From Thermoflexus hugenholtzii (GTDB taxonomy: Bacteria; Chloroflexota; Anaerolineae; Thermoflexales; Thermoflexaceae): DNA of 64,000 nt. The notes beneath the pieces were generated by a model, which did not search any database, was not told where the DNA came from, and saw only the letters and a program-made list of their open reading frames with translations. Shown piece after piece: positions 16,626 through 23,863 of the stretch (the stretch's first letter is position 1; each line of letters starts with the position of its first letter). The translations under genes and the position numbers were made by a program. Where the stretch lies: positions 1,674,001 through 1,738,000 of the forward strand of contig NZ_CP076326.1 of NCBI RefSeq assembly GCF_018771565.1, written 5' to 3'.

Positions 16626-17870
16626 TCACTCGCCGAAGAAGCCGGTGACGGGCACCCAGCGCCCTTTCTGGACCTGGACGATGGCGATCTGCTTGATGCC
16701 CTGGTGTTCGGTCTCGCTGTAGCTGAAAGGCGGGGTGAGGCCGGTGGTGAAGTTCTTCAACGACTCCAGGGCGGCGATGAACTTCTCCCGGGTGAGGTCC
16801 GGCCCGGCCCGCTTCAGGGCCTCGACGATGATCTCCGCCACCGCGTAGGAGGAGATGCTGTAGCCGCCGGGTTTCTCGTCCGGGAAGTATTTGGTCAGCA
16901 CCTCCCGGTATTTCGCCGCCTCCGGGGCGTTCTCCGGATCCACCAGCCAGGCCCCCGCGTAGACCCCCTCCGCCGCGTCGCCGGCCAGGGCCAGCAGGAT
17001 GGGATCGGCCAGCACGTAGGTCATCAGCCACTTGGGCTTGAAGCCGATCTTCTGGGCCTCCTTCAGCAGGCTGGCCGCCGGCACCTGGATGGCGTAGACG
17101 AAGACGAGATCCGGGTTGGCCTGCTGGAGCTTGAGGGCGTGGGCGCTGAAATCCTTCTCCGTCACCTCATAGGGGACCATGGCCACCGGCTCGATCCCCC
17201 GGGCCTTCAGGGCCGCCACGAAGCTCTCCGCCCCCTCCTTGCCGAAGGCGTCGTTCTGGTAGAAGACGGCGATGCGCTTCGCCTTCAGCTCCTCCACCGC
17301 GTATTTGGCCATCAGCCGCCCCTCCAGCTCATAGGTAGGCTGGATGCCGAAGACCGTCTTCTTGAACGGCTTCGACCACAGGGAGGAGCCGGAGGCCACG
17401 CCCACCACCGGGACGCCCTTCTCGATGGTGTAATCCAGGATGGCGGCGGTGGTGGCGGTGCCCAGAGGTCGGACGATGGCGAAGACCTCGTCCTGCTCCA
17501 CCAGCTTCTTGGCGGCCGCCACGGTGTTGGCCGGGTTGTATTGATCGTCCTCGATCCGCAGGTCGATCTTGCGCCCGTGGATGCCTCCCTGATCGTTCAC
17601 CCAGCGGAAGTAAGCCTCCATCCCCCGCGCCAGCGGCTTGCCGATGGTGGAGACCGGACCCGAGAGGGCGCAGATCATTCCCAGCCGGATGGTATCGGCG
17701 GTGACCCCGGGAACCTTGGGGGTCGGAGTGGGGGTGGGGGCGGGCGGCGGGGGCGTCGGCGTGGCCGGCGCCGGCGTCGGAGAGGGCGCGGCGGTGGGCG
17801 TGGGGGTCGCCGCCGGCGCGCAGGCCGCCAGCACGAATGCCACGATCCACAGCAGGCGGAAACCTTTCAT
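16626..17870 (-). CDS. Liv-type substrate-binding lipoprotein (second system)
   Basis: A 414-residue binding protein. The signal peptide ends in a lipobox (FVLAAC, Cys at residue 17), followed by a Thr/Pro/Ala-rich linker to about residue 52. The folded part starts VTADTIRLGMICALSGPVSTIG and includes WVNDQGGIHGRKIDLRIEDD, VFYQNDAFGKEGAESFV and a C-terminal QIAIVQVQKGRWVPV, all typical of type I HAAT binding proteins. Its gene is the last of the second Liv set (order H, M-G fusion, F, binding protein), unlike the first set where it comes first. The ligand is unknown. Confidence 0.88.
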   Translation of the reverse strand: MKGFRLLWIVAFVLAACAPAATPTPTAAPSPTPAPATPTPPPPAPTPTPTPKVPGVTADTIRLGMICALSGPVSTIGKPLARGMEAYFRWVNDQGGIHGRKIDLRIEDDQYNPANTVAAAKKLVEQDEVFAIVRPLGTATTAAILDYTIEKGVPVVGVASGSSLWSKPFKKTVFGIQPTYELEGRLMAKYAVEELKAKRIAVFYQNDAFGKEGAESFVAALKARGIEPVAMVPYEVTEKDFSAHALKLQQANPDLVFVYAIQVPAASLLKEAQKIGFKPKWLMTYVLADPILLALAGDAAEGVYAGAWLVDPENAPEAAKYREVLTKYFPDEKPGGYSISSYAVAEIIVEALKRAGPDLTREKFIAALESLKNFTTGLTPPFSYSETEHQGIKQIAIVQVQKGRWVPVTGFFGE

Positions 17871-17916
17871 CGCGCACCTCCTTTCCTGAAAGATTTCGGA
17901 AACCGCTTTTTCGCTT

Positions 17917-18630
17917 TTAACGGCCGAGGTACAGCGCTTTGACCTCGGGGTTCTCCCGGAGGACGCGGGCTTCTCCCTGGAGACGGATCTCTCCGTTCTG
18001 GAGGATGTAGGCCCGATGGGCCAGGGTCAGGGCCAGATGCGCGTTCTGCTCGGCGATCAGCAACGGGGTCCCGGCCTCGTGGATGGCCCGCAGGACCTCA
18101 AAGATGTGACGGACCACCAGCGGCGCCAGCCCCAGGGAGGGCTCGTCGAGCAACAACAGGCGCGGCCGGGCCATCAGGGCCCGCCCGATGGCGAGCATCT
18201 GCTGCTCCCCGCCCGAAAGGGTGCCGGCGAGCTGCCTCCGGCGCTCCCGGAGGATCGGGAACAGGTGGAAGACCTGCTCCAGATCCGCCCGCGCCGCCCG
18301 CAGATCCCGACGGCGCCACGCTCCCAGCCACAGGTTCTCCTCCACCGTGAGCTCCGGGAAGATCCCCCGGCCCTCCGGCACCAGCACGATCCCCCGCGCC
18401 ACCCGCTCCTCGGGCGGCAGGGGATGAAGGGGACGCCCTTCAAAGGCGATGGAACCGGCCAGGGGCGGCAAGAGGCCGGCGATCACCCGCAGGGTGGTCG
18501 TCTTCCCCGCCCCGTTCGCCCCCAGCAAGGCCACCACCTCCCCCTCCCGGACCTCCAGGGAGACCTCCCGGAGGGCGAGGATCGGGCCGTATCCGGCGGT
18601 GACCGCCGAAAGGGAGAGGACCACGCTCAT
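17917..18630 (-). CDS. livF: LivF-type ABC transporter ATPase (second system)
   Basis: A 237-residue ATPase with Walker A GANGAGKTT (about residues 37-45), signature LSGGEQQ, Walker B LLLLDEPSLGLAP and switch His-position residue in LLIAEQNA (Gln, as is usual for LivF). A longer open frame exists upstream, but the ATG at 18630 is the only start that matches family length and overlaps the previous gene by 4 bases (ATGA). It probably forms a heterodimer with the ATPase half of the LivM-LivG fusion. Confidence 0.9.
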   Translation of the reverse strand: MSVVLSLSAVTAGYGPILALREVSLEVREGEVVALLGANGAGKTTTLRVIAGLLPPLAGSIAFEGRPLHPLPPEERVARGIVLVPEGRGIFPELTVEENLWLGAWRRRDLRAARADLEQVFHLFPILRERRRQLAGTLSGGEQQMLAIGRALMARPRLLLLDEPSLGLAPLVVRHIFEVLRAIHEAGTPLLIAEQNAHLALTLAHRAYILQNGEIRLQGEARVLRENPEVKALYLGR

Positions 18631-20483
18631 GCCCTGCCCTCCCCGCTCTGGAGCGCCGTCGGCTGCGCATCCTCCTCTTCCCGCTCCCCCAGATAGGCCT
18701 CGATCACCAGCGGGTTCTCCGCCACCTCGGCGGGGGTCCCCTGGGCGATCACCCGACCGAAGTTCAACACGACAACCCGATCGCACAGCCCCATCACCAG
18801 GTTCATGTCGTGTTCGATCAGCAGGATGGAGCAGCCCAACGCTTCCCGGATCCCGCGCAGCAGCGCCTGCAGGGCTTGACGCTCCGCGGGATGCAGGCCG
18901 GCCGCCGGCTCGTCGAGGAGGAGCAGGCGCGGCCGGGCCACCAGCGCCCGGCCCAGCTCCACCCACTTGCGCTGGCCGAAGGCCAGGCTCCCCGCCGGGC
19001 GATCCGCCAGGGCCGACAGCCCGAGCCATTCCAGCACCTCCTCCGCCCGCTCCCGCAGACGCGCTTCCTCCCGCCTCACCGAGGGCCAGCCCGCCGCCAC
19101 GGCGATCAGACCCGCCCGCGTCTGAGGATGCTGGCCCACCAGCAGGTTCTCCCGGACCGTCAGGGCGGGGAAGATCTCTACGTTCTGGAAGGTGCGGGCG
19201 ATCCCCAGCCGGACGATCTCGTGGGGTCGACGGCGCAGGAGATCATGGCCCTCAAAGCGAATGGCGCCGGCGTCCGGGTCGTAGAAGCGGCTGATGAGGT
19301 TCAGCATCGTGGTCTTCCCGGCCCCGTTGGGCCCGATCAGCCCCACGATCTCCCCGGGCTCCACGGTGAAGCTCACCCGGTCAAGGGCCTGAAGCCCCCC
19401 GAAGCGCTTGGAGACCTCCACCACCTCCAGCCGCCCGCCTGCGGTGCTCCCCAGGCGGATCTGGGGCACGGAGACCAGGGGGCGCTCCCATCCTTCCTCC
19501 CCCGCCGGGGCCCTGGAGGGCATGGGGATCCATCGGCGTCCGCGCATGTGCATCGGGAGACGCCATAGGCCCCCGGGGAGGAACATCGCCGTCAGGATCA
19601 GGGCGGCCCCATACAGCACGTTGCGGACATCTCCCACCTCCGTCCGCCAGCCCAGCGCGGTCCCCAGGCCGCTGAGCAGATGGAACAGGACCGTTAAGGA
19701 GACGGCCCCCAGGATGGCGCCGGGCACCGAGGCCAGGCCGCCCACGATCAGGGCGCTGACCAGGAAGATCGAGTGCGTGAGGGTCAGCCCATCCGGGTCC
19801 ACGCGGCCGACCCGGTAGGCCAGGAGCCCGCCGGCGACCCCGGCGTAAAAGGCGCTGACGGCAAAGGCCAGGGTCCGGTAATGGGCCAGGGAGATCCCGG
19901 CCGCCTGGGCCGCCGCCTCCCGATCCCGCAGGGCGATCCAGGCCCGGCCGAACGGGCTCCGGATCAGCCGGATGGCGATCCCAGCGAGGAGGACCAGGAG
20001 GGTCCCGATCAGGAGATATTGGGCGGCGTCGCTGCGCAGGCTCCAGGGGCCCAGGGCCGGCGGCGGAACTTTCAGCCCCATGAAGCCGCCGGTGACCGGC
20101 TCCCAGCGCCGCAGGATCTCCACCACGGCCACGCCGAACCCCAGGGTCGCGATGGCCAGATACGGCCCGCTCAGGCGAAGGGCCGGTAGCCCCAGCGCCA
20201 GCCCGATCAGGGCGTTCAGGAGGCCCGCCGCCGGCAAGGCGAGCCAGAAGGGGACCTCCAGGCGCAGGCTCAGCAGGGCCACCGTATACGCGCCGATGGC
20301 CATAAAGCCGGCGTGGCCAATGGAGATCTGGCCCGCCACGCCTGTCAGGAGATCCAGCCCGATGGCCGCGATCGCCCAGATCCCGGCCAGACTGAGGATG
20401 TAGAGGAAATAGCTCGGCAGCGTGAAAGCGGTGACCCCGAGGATCCCCGCGATGAGCGCCCCCCAGACGATCCGCCGCGCCAT
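18627..20483 (-). CDS. LivM-LivG fusion: permease joined to ATPase
   Basis: A 618-residue protein with two domains that are usually separate. Residues 1-310 are a LivM-type permease (ISIGHAGFMAIGAYTVAL, IRSPFGRAWIALRDREAAAQAAG). Residues 311-350 are a Pro/Arg-rich linker. Residues 352-600 are a LivG-type ATPase with Walker A GPNGAGKTT (384-392), signature LAFGQRKWVEL, Walker B LLLLDEPAAGLHP and switch His in LIEHDMN. The reading frame is continuous with no stop or repeat at the joint. It overlaps livF by 4 bases and follows livH by 16 bases. Fusion fixes a 1:1 ratio of these subunits. Similar fusions are known in some HAAT systems, but the first Liv set here keeps them apart. Confidence 0.9.
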   Translation of the reverse strand: MARRIVWGALIAGILGVTAFTLPSYFLYILSLAGIWAIAAIGLDLLTGVAGQISIGHAGFMAIGAYTVALLSLRLEVPFWLALPAAGLLNALIGLALGLPALRLSGPYLAIATLGFGVAVVEILRRWEPVTGGFMGLKVPPPALGPWSLRSDAAQYLLIGTLLVLLAGIAIRLIRSPFGRAWIALRDREAAAQAAGISLAHYRTLAFAVSAFYAGVAGGLLAYRVGRVDPDGLTLTHSIFLVSALIVGGLASVPGAILGAVSLTVLFHLLSGLGTALGWRTEVGDVRNVLYGAALILTAMFLPGGLWRLPMHMRGRRWIPMPSRAPAGEEGWERPLVSVPQIRLGSTAGGRLEVVEVSKRFGGLQALDRVSFTVEPGEIVGLIGPNGAGKTTMLNLISRFYDPDAGAIRFEGHDLLRRRPHEIVRLGIARTFQNVEIFPALTVRENLLVGQHPQTRAGLIAVAAGWPSVRREEARLRERAEEVLEWLGLSALADRPAGSLAFGQRKWVELGRALVARPRLLLLDEPAAGLHPAERQALQALLRGIREALGCSILLIEHDMNLVMGLCDRVVVLNFGRVIAQGTPAEVAENPLVIEAYLGEREEEDAQPTALQSGEGRA

Positions 20484-20499
20484 CGCCCGCCCTCCCCGG

Positions 20500-21378
20500 C
20501 TACACCCGATGAGAGATCGGTCGGCCCAACAGCCCGGCCGGCCGCACCACCAGGACGGCCACGATGAGGGCGAAGGCGAGGGGCGTCTTGAGCTCGGTGG
20601 CGATGTATCCGGCCGCCAGGTTCTCCAGGATCCCCAGGAGCCACCCGCCGATCACCGCGCCGGGCAGGCTGGTCATCCCGCCCAGCACCGCAGCGGCGAA
20701 GCCCTTGATCAGGAGCGGCAGCATGGCGTTCGGCTCCAGATAGATCAGCGGCGCCGCCAGGATCCCGGCGATGGCCCCCAGCCCGACCCCCACCCCCCAG
20801 GCCAGGATCAGGATGCGGTCCACCGGGATGCCCATCAGCCGGGCAACTTCGGGGTTCTGGGTGACCGCCCGGAGGGCCAGGCCGGTGCGGGTGAACCGGA
20901 GGAAGGCGTAAAGGGCCAGGGCGAGCAGCAACCCCACCGCGAGGTTGAAGAGCTGCTCCCGGGTGATCACCGCCGGCCCCAGCCGCAGCGGAGGGCCGGA
21001 GACCAGCCCCGGGAAGGTGCGGATCTCATGGCCCCATAACAGACCCGCCAGCCCGTTGAGGACCAGCGCCAGGCCCAGGGTGAGAACCACCAGGGTGAGG
21101 GGGGTGGCCCGCCGGCGGCGCGCGGGCCGCAGGAGCCCTCGCTCCGCCAGGGCGCCCAGCGCCGCGCCGAAGAGAACAGCGCCTCCCAGCGCCAGGGGGA
21201 GCGGGGCATGGGCGCGGAGCAGGGTGTAGGCCGCAAAGGTGCTGACCATCGCCAGATCCCCGTGGCCGAAGTTCACCACCTCCGACGCCCGATAGATCAG
21301 CACCAGCCCCAGGGCCATCAGCCCATACAGGGCCCCCGCCGAAAGCCCTCCCGCCAGATACCGGATCAACAGATCCAT
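20500..21378 (-). CDS. livH: LivH-type ABC transporter permease (second system)
   Basis: A 292-residue permease with MALGLVLIYRASEVVNFGHGDLAM near the N-terminus and LGGMTSLPGAVIGGWLLG near the C-terminus, both LivH hallmarks. The ATG at 21378 is chosen over one 60 bases upstream because the product then begins directly with transmembrane helix 1 and a G-rich Shine-Dalgarno is close. It is the first gene of the minus-strand run and faces the MarR operon across a 294-bp gap. I see no convincing minus-strand promoter there. Confidence 0.9.
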   Translation of the reverse strand: MDLLIRYLAGGLSAGALYGLMALGLVLIYRASEVVNFGHGDLAMVSTFAAYTLLRAHAPLPLALGGAVLFGAALGALAERGLLRPARRRRATPLTLVVLTLGLALVLNGLAGLLWGHEIRTFPGLVSGPPLRLGPAVITREQLFNLAVGLLLALALYAFLRFTRTGLALRAVTQNPEVARLMGIPVDRILILAWGVGVGLGAIAGILAAPLIYLEPNAMLPLLIKGFAAAVLGGMTSLPGAVIGGWLLGILENLAAGYIATELKTPLAFALIVAVLVVRPAGLLGRPISHRV

Positions 21379-21610
21379 CCTGGCCCCCCGATCCTCCCGC
21401 CTGTCGGAAACGCCGCCCATCCGCCAGGCTTTGGCCATGTCTTCCCGGAAGACCGTTCCGGGGACGTTACAGCCGGGTTACAGAAAGAGGGGTCCACCGC
21501 GGTTCGGCGGCTGGGGCCGAGGGAGGCGGCGCGCGGGCCGGGCCGCCCCCTCGAGGCGAAGCGTCCACAACCGATGGATCGCCGGTTGGCCCCCGCGCTC
21601 CCCCACCCCC

Positions 21611-21639
21611 TTGACAGATCCCCGCGCCCTCGCTATAAT
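21611..21639 (+). promoter_or_regulatory. Consensus sigma70 promoter of the marR-glutaredoxin-protoglobin unit
   Basis: TTGACA (21611-21616) and TATAAT (21634-21639) match both consensus hexamers exactly, with the ideal 17-base spacing. Transcription should start near 21646, 27 bases before the marR start. The imperfect inverted repeat CTCC-8-GGAG (21649-21664, containing TAAGCAAT) lies just downstream of the expected start and overlaps the ribosome-binding GGAG. It is a reasonable place for MarR autorepression. The rest of the gap back to livH (21379-21610) shows two TTACAG-type words and no gene. Confidence 0.85.
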
Positions 21640-21672
21640 TACTTCGGACTCCTAAGCAATGGAGCGACGCCG

Positions 21673-22302
21673 ATGTCTCCCTTCAACCCGCGCGTGCGAT
21701 CGGAGCGGACGTCCGGGCAGATCGCCATCGCCCTCTACCGCATCGCCCAGGCCATCCAGCTCATGCTGCGCCGGGCCGGCCAGGCCCACGGCCTCTCCCC
21801 GGCCCAGGTCCAGGCCCTCCTCTTCCTGGCCTATGCCCGGCCGGGGGTGCGCACCATCGGCGGGCTGGCCCAACGCCTGCAGGCCACCATGGCCACCGCC
21901 AGCGAGGTCGCCGACGCCCTGGAGCGCAAGGGCCTGGTGGCCCGGGAGCCCCTCCCCGAGGACCGCCGCACGGTGACCCTCCGCCTCACCGTCGCCGGCC
22001 GGCGGCGGGTGGCCGCCCTCGAGCGCCTGCTGGATGATCTGGAGGAGGCGGTGGAAGCCCTCTCCCCTTCCGATCAGGAGGCCCTTCACCGCGCCCTGCA
22101 GCAGATCGTCCGCCGCCTGGCCGCCTCCGGCGCCATCGTGGTCTACGAGATGTGCTGGGGCTGCGCCTTCTTCCGCCCCTACGCCCACCCGGAGAACCCC
22201 GCCGCCCCGCACCACTGCGCCTTCATGGACGCCCCGCTGCGGGACGCGGACACCTACACCGAATGCCCGGACTTCATCCCCCGCGAGGAGGTGCCGGCAT
22301 GA
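21673..22302 (+). CDS. MarR-family regulator with C-terminal four-cysteine cluster
   Basis: A 209-residue winged-helix regulator. Residues 15-150 follow the MarR fold: the recognition region TIGGLAQRLQATMATASEV and the wing PEDRRTVTLRLTVAGRR. After the last dimerisation helix comes an extra tail with four cysteines, C161 and C164 (CWGC), C182 (HHC) and C198 (ECPDF). The spacing could bind zinc or an iron-sulfur cluster, which would make DNA binding respond to metal, redox state or nitric oxide. Plain MarR proteins are about 145-150 residues, so this tail is an addition. It is the first gene after a consensus promoter, and its stop overlaps the glutaredoxin start (ATGA). It probably represses its own operon. 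Confidence 0.85.
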   Translation: MSPFNPRVRSERTSGQIAIALYRIAQAIQLMLRRAGQAHGLSPAQVQALLFLAYARPGVRTIGGLAQRLQATMATASEVADALERKGLVAREPLPEDRRTVTLRLTVAGRRRVAALERLLDDLEEAVEALSPSDQEALHRALQQIVRRLAASGAIVVYEMCWGCAFFRPYAHPENPAAPHHCAFMDAPLRDADTYTECPDFIPREEVPA

Positions 22303-22586
22303 CCCATGGAGGCCCCTTGCCCATCCGGATGTATGCCCGACCGGATTGCGAGGACAGCGAGCTCGCCCGCGAACGGCTGCGGGCCCTGGGCATCCCTTTC
22401 ATCGAGATCAACATCGACGAGGATGAGGAGGCCGCCCGCTACGTGGAGCGCCTCAACCGCGGCTTCCGCAGCACCCCCACCATCGTGTTCGGGGACGAGG
22501 CCTTCTACATCGTGGAGCCCACCGTGGAGCAGCTGGACGAGGCCCTGCGACGGGCCGGATATGAGATCCCGATCCGCTCGCCATGA
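22299..22586 (+). CDS. Glutaredoxin-like protein with a CxxS site
   Basis: A 95-residue thioredoxin-fold protein. IRMYARPDCEDSELARERL is the first strand and active-site helix. The usual CxxC is CxxS here (C17, S20), a monothiol arrangement that suits reduction of mixed disulfides. STPTIVFGD carries the cis-proline TVP-type motif of glutaredoxins and NrdH. Translation is coupled to marR through an ATGA overlap. The pairing with a Cys-rich regulator suggests that it may reduce or reset the regulator or protect other thiols. Mycoredoxin-like and NrdH-like families are the nearest alternatives. Confidence 0.85.
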   Translation: MTHGGPLPIRMYARPDCEDSELARERLRALGIPFIEINIDEDEEAARYVERLNRGFRSTPTIVFGDEAFYIVEPTVEQLDEALRRAGYEIPIRSP

Positions 22587-22610
22587 GATCTTCAAAAAGA
22601 GGAGAACGCC

Positions 22611-22688
22611 ATGCCGCTGGTCGAACGACAGGCTCAGGTGATCTGGAAAGGGGATCTGCTGCAGGGAAGCAGTTGCTCAGCCCCCTAA
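22611..22688 (+). pseudogene. Truncated OsmC-type peroxiredoxin remnant
   Basis: A 25-codon open frame behind a strong ribosome site (AGAGGAGAA) reads [20 protein letters not shown] and then SCSAP and a stop. The opening strongly resembles the N-terminus of OsmC/Ohr-family organic hydroperoxide reductases, which start with a similar xVxWxGDLxxGxG pattern. Similarity ends at the point where the family continues with GxVxxxSGAF. A deletion seems to have removed the rest of the gene, leaving start and ribosome site. It could instead be a short leader peptide that happens to look similar. Confidence 0.55.
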
Positions 22689-22710
22689 CCTCAGGGAAGG
22701 AGGGAAACCT

Positions 22711-23151
22711 ATGCGACGCGCTGTCTGGGAGTTCAGCGCTGGCCTTCTCACTGCGCTGGCCTTTGGGGCGATGTTCTTTGCCGCATGCGCCCCCAGCGCC
22801 AGCCGCCCGCGATCCTTAAGCTACGACATCGTGATCGAAGCCTTCGATACCACAATCCCTGAGGCCACCATCGAAGGCGTCACCATCAAGAACGTCCGCG
22901 CCTTCAATGTGATCAACTCCCCCAGCGACATCGTGATCCCGGCAGGGAGCGAGGTCACCCTCCGGGTGACCAACAAGTCCCCTATTAGCGAGGGCTTCTC
23001 CATCGACCCCTTCAACATCCGGGAGGTGATCAAGCCCGGGGAGACGAAAACCATCACCTTCAAGGCGGACAAGATCGGCGCCTTCACGATCTGGTGCCAG
23101 CTGCACCCCCAGAACATCCACCTGCGCGGCACGCTCAACGTGATCCCATAA
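22711..23151 (+). CDS. Cupredoxin-domain lipoprotein
   Basis: A 146-residue exported protein. A hydrophobic signal ends in the lipobox FFAAC (Cys26). Residues 40-146 form a cupredoxin-like beta sandwich resembling cytochrome oxidase subunit II and nitrous oxide reductase C-termini: [48 protein letters not shown]. In CuA domains the last loop carries Cys-x3-Cys-x3-His. Here C129 and H137 align, but the second Cys position is Pro and H132 is new. A dinuclear CuA site is unlikely; a mononuclear copper site or loss of metal is possible. It probably sits on the outer face of the membrane as an electron carrier or copper binder in the protoglobin operon. Confidence 0.8.
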   Translation: MRRAVWEFSAGLLTALAFGAMFFAACAPSASRPRSLSYDIVIEAFDTTIPEATIEGVTIKNVRAFNVINSPSDIVIPAGSEVTLRVTNKSPISEGFSIDPFNIREVIKPGETKTITFKADKIGAFTIWCQLHPQNIHLRGTLNVIP

Positions 23152-23161
23152 GTCGGATAGG

Positions 23162-23184
23162 GGGGAGCCTCAAAGCTCCCCTTT
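23162..23184 (+). terminator. Weak attenuator-type hairpin between cupredoxin and protoglobin genes
   Basis: GGGGAGC/GCTCCCC (7 bp, 6-base loop) followed by CTTT lies in the 70-base gap. The short T stretch makes partial termination more likely than a full stop. Confidence 0.5.
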
Positions 23185-23221
23185 CACGAATCCGATCCCA
23201 AATCCCAAAAGGAGGTCCGCC

Positions 23222-23812
23222 ATGTCCGTGCAGACCATCCCCGGTTATACCTATGGGACGGCCGAAGCGGCCCGCTCCCCCGTCTCGATGGAGGAGTTCG
23301 CCGACCTCCAGAAGGCCACCATGTTCACCGAGGAGGACGTCCGCTACCTGCGGATGGCCGGGGAGGTCCTGGCCGACCAGGTGGAGGACATCCTGGACCT
23401 CTGGTATGGCTGGGTGGGCTCCCAGCCGCACCTGGTCTACTACTTCTCGGGGCCCGATGGGCAGCCCGACATGAACTACCTCCAGGCCGTCCGCCGGCGT
23501 TTCGGCCAGTGGATCCTGGACACCTGCAACCGCCCCTACGACCGGGACTGGCTGAACTACCAGCACGAGATCGGCCTGCGCCACCACCGGACCAAGAAGA
23601 ACCAGACCGACGGGGTCCGCTCCGTCCCCCACATCCCGATGCGGTATCTCGTCGCCTTCATCTACCCCATCACCGCCACCATCAAGCCCTTCCTGGCCAA
23701 GAAGGGCCACTCCCCGGAGGATGTGGAGAAGATGCACCAGGCCTGGACCAAGTCGGTCATCATGCAGGTGGCCCTCTGGTGCTATCTTTATACTCGGGAG
23801 GGAGATTGGTGA
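23222..23812 (+). CDS. Protoglobin
   Basis: A 196-residue single-domain haem protein of the globin-coupled-sensor lineage. The proximal ligand is H115 in the diagnostic HEIGLRHH motif. The pair W61-Y62 (LDLWYGW) matches the distal Trp-Tyr pair of characterised archaeal protoglobins. The N-terminal extension GYTYGTAEAARSPVSMEEF is also characteristic. Protoglobins bind O2, CO and NO, and the known ones have no output domain, as here. A very strong ribosome site (AAAGGAGG) precedes the ATG. It is the last gene of the marR operon and is bounded by a hairpin on each side. Joint control with a thiol reductase and a copper-type protein suggests gas detoxification or sensing. There is no signal peptide, so it is cytoplasmic. 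Confidence 0.93.
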   Translation: MSVQTIPGYTYGTAEAARSPVSMEEFADLQKATMFTEEDVRYLRMAGEVLADQVEDILDLWYGWVGSQPHLVYYFSGPDGQPDMNYLQAVRRRFGQWILDTCNRPYDRDWLNYQHEIGLRHHRTKKNQTDGVRSVPHIPMRYLVAFIYPITATIKPFLAKKGHSPEDVEKMHQAWTKSVIMQVALWCYLYTREGDW

Positions 23813-23821
23813 TCCATCCCG

Positions 23822-23852
23822 GGGTGGGCCCCGGCCGGGCCGGGGCCCACCC
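23822..23852 (+). terminator. Strong hairpin ending the protoglobin operon
   Basis: GGGTGGGCCCCGGCC and its exact complement GGCCGGGGCCCACCC are separated by one base, starting 9 bases after the protoglobin stop. The stem is extremely GC-rich. No T run follows, but it lies in a 51-base gap and probably separates the operon from the MalT-like gene. Confidence 0.65.
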
Positions 23853-23863
23853 TGCCTCCGGCG

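Noticed and set aside
18631-19029. Longer LivF reading frame starting inside the LivM-LivG gene
   Set aside because: The extra 133 residues are the wrong frame of the fusion gene; the ATGA overlap at 18630 gives a normal LivF.
2461-21480. Shared word GGGGACGTTACA at 2463 and 21454 as an operator pair
   Set aside because: The first copy includes the stop codon of the WecA-type gene. The similarity is short and likely coincidental.
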